This document shows, one piece after another, positions 48,662 through 51,423 of a stretch of DNA of 51,423 bases (position 1 is its first letter; each line of letters begins with the position of its first letter). Under the pieces are notes generated by a model that ran no database searches, was not told where the DNA came from, and was given only the letters and a program-made list of their open reading frames with translations. A program made the position numbers and the translations under genes. Origin of the DNA: Candidatus Geothermarchaeota archaeon (GTDB lineage: Archaea; Thermoproteota; Nitrososphaeria; Geothermarchaeales; JDFR-13); contig WAJV01000086.1 of assembly GCA_015523725.1 (NCBI GenBank), positions 1 to 51,423 on the forward strand, in the 5' to 3' direction.

Positions 48662-51353
48662 TTGAGATATAGAGCTAGTGCTCTCTTGATTATATTTCTG
48701 TTTGTTCTAGGTCTCTTCCCGTTGATGACAGCATATACCACCGCACAAGGAGTTCAAAACGGGCCGCCTACTGATAAGATATATGTTGATGTACGTTTGT
48801 CGCAAGAAGTAGGTATAGGAGATGTAGCTGCAGGAAGAACGGATCTTTTCTTATGGGGCGTTTCTCCAGCTGTTCTCCAAAGACTCCCAGAACAAGTAAA
48901 GGATAATATAAAATTGGCAGAATCCAGAGCCGGATTCTGGTCTCTTATTTTTAATCCAGTACAAACCGAGGATCTAGGACCAGGTGTTGTCAATACTACA
49001 GGAGGCGAAGTCCACTTTAATCCATTCGCGATCAGGAAAGTAAGATTTGCCATGAATTATCTAGTGAATAGAAAATATTTAATTGATGAGATATTGCTAG
49101 GTGGAGGAGAACCAATGTATTCTCCTATCCTACCCGGTAATCCTATGCTTGATATGATTCAGGATATCATCCAAAAATATCATCTAACGCCTGAGGGTGA
49201 TAAAGAGTTAGCGAAAAATATGATAGACCAGGCCTTGACTCAAGTAGCAAATGAATTGGCAAACTATGGATATTCACTAACCAAACAGTCTGCCCCAGAT
49301 TCACCTGCAGGTTATTGGTGGACTTTTAGCGGCCCCGGTGTTCCTGGTGGCTCAGAAGTTGTTACTGTTAACTTTGTTATAAGGATTGAAGACGAAAGGC
49401 ATGAAGAGGGACTGGCCATAGCTAATTGGATAGAAGAAACAGGTATTAAAGTAAATAGATTGGAATGGGATAGAAGAAAAGCAATAAGGACTGTTTATGT
49501 ATCGGATCCTCATGATTTTGTTTGGAGCATTTATACTGAAGGATGGATATCAATGAGTGATTTCCCATATGTCGAAGGGGACTTTAGCTTCTTCTATTCA
49601 CCTCTAAGTGGCTTTGTTCCAGCCTATCCAATAGAGCCATGGTTAGTATATAGAAATGCTACTATTGAACATCTTGGAAATATGATTGATACCGGTGCTA
49701 TTGCTAATCCAGATCAATATAAACAAGTTATAAGGCAAATATATGAACTAGGTCTCCAAGAGAGTGTTAGAGTATTCGTCTTGACTCAAATAGAATATTG
49801 GGCCTATAATCCAAGGGTAAGTAATTTAGTGACAGGTTTTGTTACTGGTCCAGCTAATATATGGCCATATAGAACCATGAGCACTCCAGATGGTATAGTA
49901 AAGCTAACTGAATTCTCTGCTTCTGGAGCGCTGTTCCTCACAGTGTGGAATCCAGTCCTCGGATTCACTGGTTATTATGCTGATATAATCAGGATGGCTA
50001 TTAGAGACTATGGAGACTTCCCCGACCCAGCTACAGGGGAACCAATCCCCATCAGGAGTACATGGAAAGTCGAGAAGAACTTTGAAGTTAATGAGACCAG
50101 CTTAGAACTGATTCCAAAATTAGATGTACCATCAGATGCAATGGTGTTCGATCCAGTTTCCGAGAAATGGGTTACTGTAGGGCCTGGAAAGAAGTCAATT
50201 GTTGCTGTGACTTATAACTTCAAATTTAGTAACTGGCATAGTGGTGTATGGAAACTATTATCATCCATACTCAGATAATGTAATAGCGGACTATTTCCAG
50301 TTATTCCCAGACTTGCCGTGGGAAGTTTGGGCAGCTATGGAATATGTAGTGATTGAGGGAGGTCCTAAAACTGGTACTACTTATTACTGGGAAACAATTG
50401 AGGGGGCTGAGGGTCTAGACTTGATTACGCCCAGTCATACTAAAGATATGGTTGCTGCTTTAAGAGATTTAATGAACAATGGCTGGGTTGTGACAGCAGG
50501 TAACAATACGGTTAGAAACGTAACTGCTCCATATATACCTCCATACGCCGCTCCTTGGATTACTGAAGATGAGGCAGTGACTCGATACGAGGCTGCAATA
50601 GACTTTGGAACACGATTTAACCACATGTATATCAGCAATGGACCTTTTGTGTTGAAGCAGTATAAGCCTGAGGAGAGGTTCTTGGAATTAGATGCGTACA
50701 GGGATCCAACCTATCCATTCGGTAAGACTTATTGGCAAGGCAAATTAGTGGTGGCATCCTTAAGGATTGATAATATTGTTTTGCCTGCGGAGAGGGAGCA
50801 AGGTCAGTCATTTGCGGTTGACGTATTTGTTAGCTACACTGAGACCTATCCTGAGGTAATTGATCAGCCTGCCACTAAGGGTGTTGTAACTGTACAGCTG
50901 GTCTCAGCAGGAGGGGAAACCCTTTACAAAGCGAAGGCAGATTTGGTTGCTCCTGGACAGTTCAGGGTCGTTATACCAGATTATGTGACACTAGACTTGG
51001 AGCCTGGTACCTATACTATTAAGGTTTCCGCATCAGTTGGTGGACTATGGGGTACAGTTGGTGAAGCATCAATAGTCATTAAGGAAAGTACTTCAAGTAA
51101 ACTTGTTAAGCAGTTAGCTGACTTTAGCGAGAGTGTAGCCAGTGCATTTAACCAGCTGAGTAACTCCATTAATAGTCTGTCGAGTTCAGTTAATCAATTA
51201 AGTTCCAGTGTATCAGGATTACAATCTACAACGGAGGCTATAGAGGAGAATACAAAGGGATTATCTGGACAGTTGAGTACATTAACCATGATGGTGGCCG
51301 TAACTATAATCCTAGCATTGATAGCTATTGTTGTGCCTTTCGTCAAGAAGTAG
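48662..51353 (+). pseudogene. ABC transporter substrate-binding protein, split by a frameshift near 50240
   Basis: ORF 48662-50278 has a signal peptide; ORF 50241-51353 in another frame has the C-terminal coiled coil and TM anchor. Together they form one family-5-like SBP. Confidence 0.75.
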
Positions 51354-51423
51354 TTATTTAACTCACCTTTCTTTATTTAAAATTTTTTTATTGAATTTAT
51401 CAATTAATTGTATCCTTAATAGA

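Noticed and set aside
1-51423. CRISPR arrays, transposases, restriction-modification or toxin-antitoxin loci
   Set aside because: No regularly spaced repeats and no recognisable cas, transposase, RM or TA proteins seen in the ORF track.

Overview
AT-rich archaeal chromosome segment, probably Thermoproteota-like (RpoK, S25e, TBP, Alba, ABCE1/RLI, ATP-dependent DNA ligase, archaeal shikimate kinase, cyclic-2,3-diphosphoglycerate synthetase). It is densely coded on both strands. It carries a complete tRNA-Thr(CGT), the 5' part of a tRNA-Leu at the left edge, two candidate C/D-box sRNAs and several hairpins placed just after genes. Recognisable modules are: RpiB + hexulose-phosphate synthase; NAPRTase + NadE-like protein; HMG-CoA synthase + thiolase-like + DUF35; Lhr helicase + phosphoesterase; and a peptide-type ABC transporter whose substrate-binding protein gene is split by a frameshift. 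No CRISPR array or transposon was recognised. The observations most worth a second look are: (1) the thiolase of the HMG-CoA synthase operon appears to have lost its nucleophilic Cys and catalytic His residues; (2) the NadE-like protein coupled to NAPRTase has lost its SGGxDS PP-loop; (3) a four-gene overlapping cluster (HerA-like/wHTH protein, RecA/RadA paralog, small membrane protein, unknown protein) looks like an uncharacterised system; (4) a 13-nt copy of the tRNA-Thr anticodon region lies 1.46 kb downstream, bracketing an epimerase gene; (5) the ABC substrate-binding protein gene is disrupted. All family calls come from reading motifs by eye; no searches were run.
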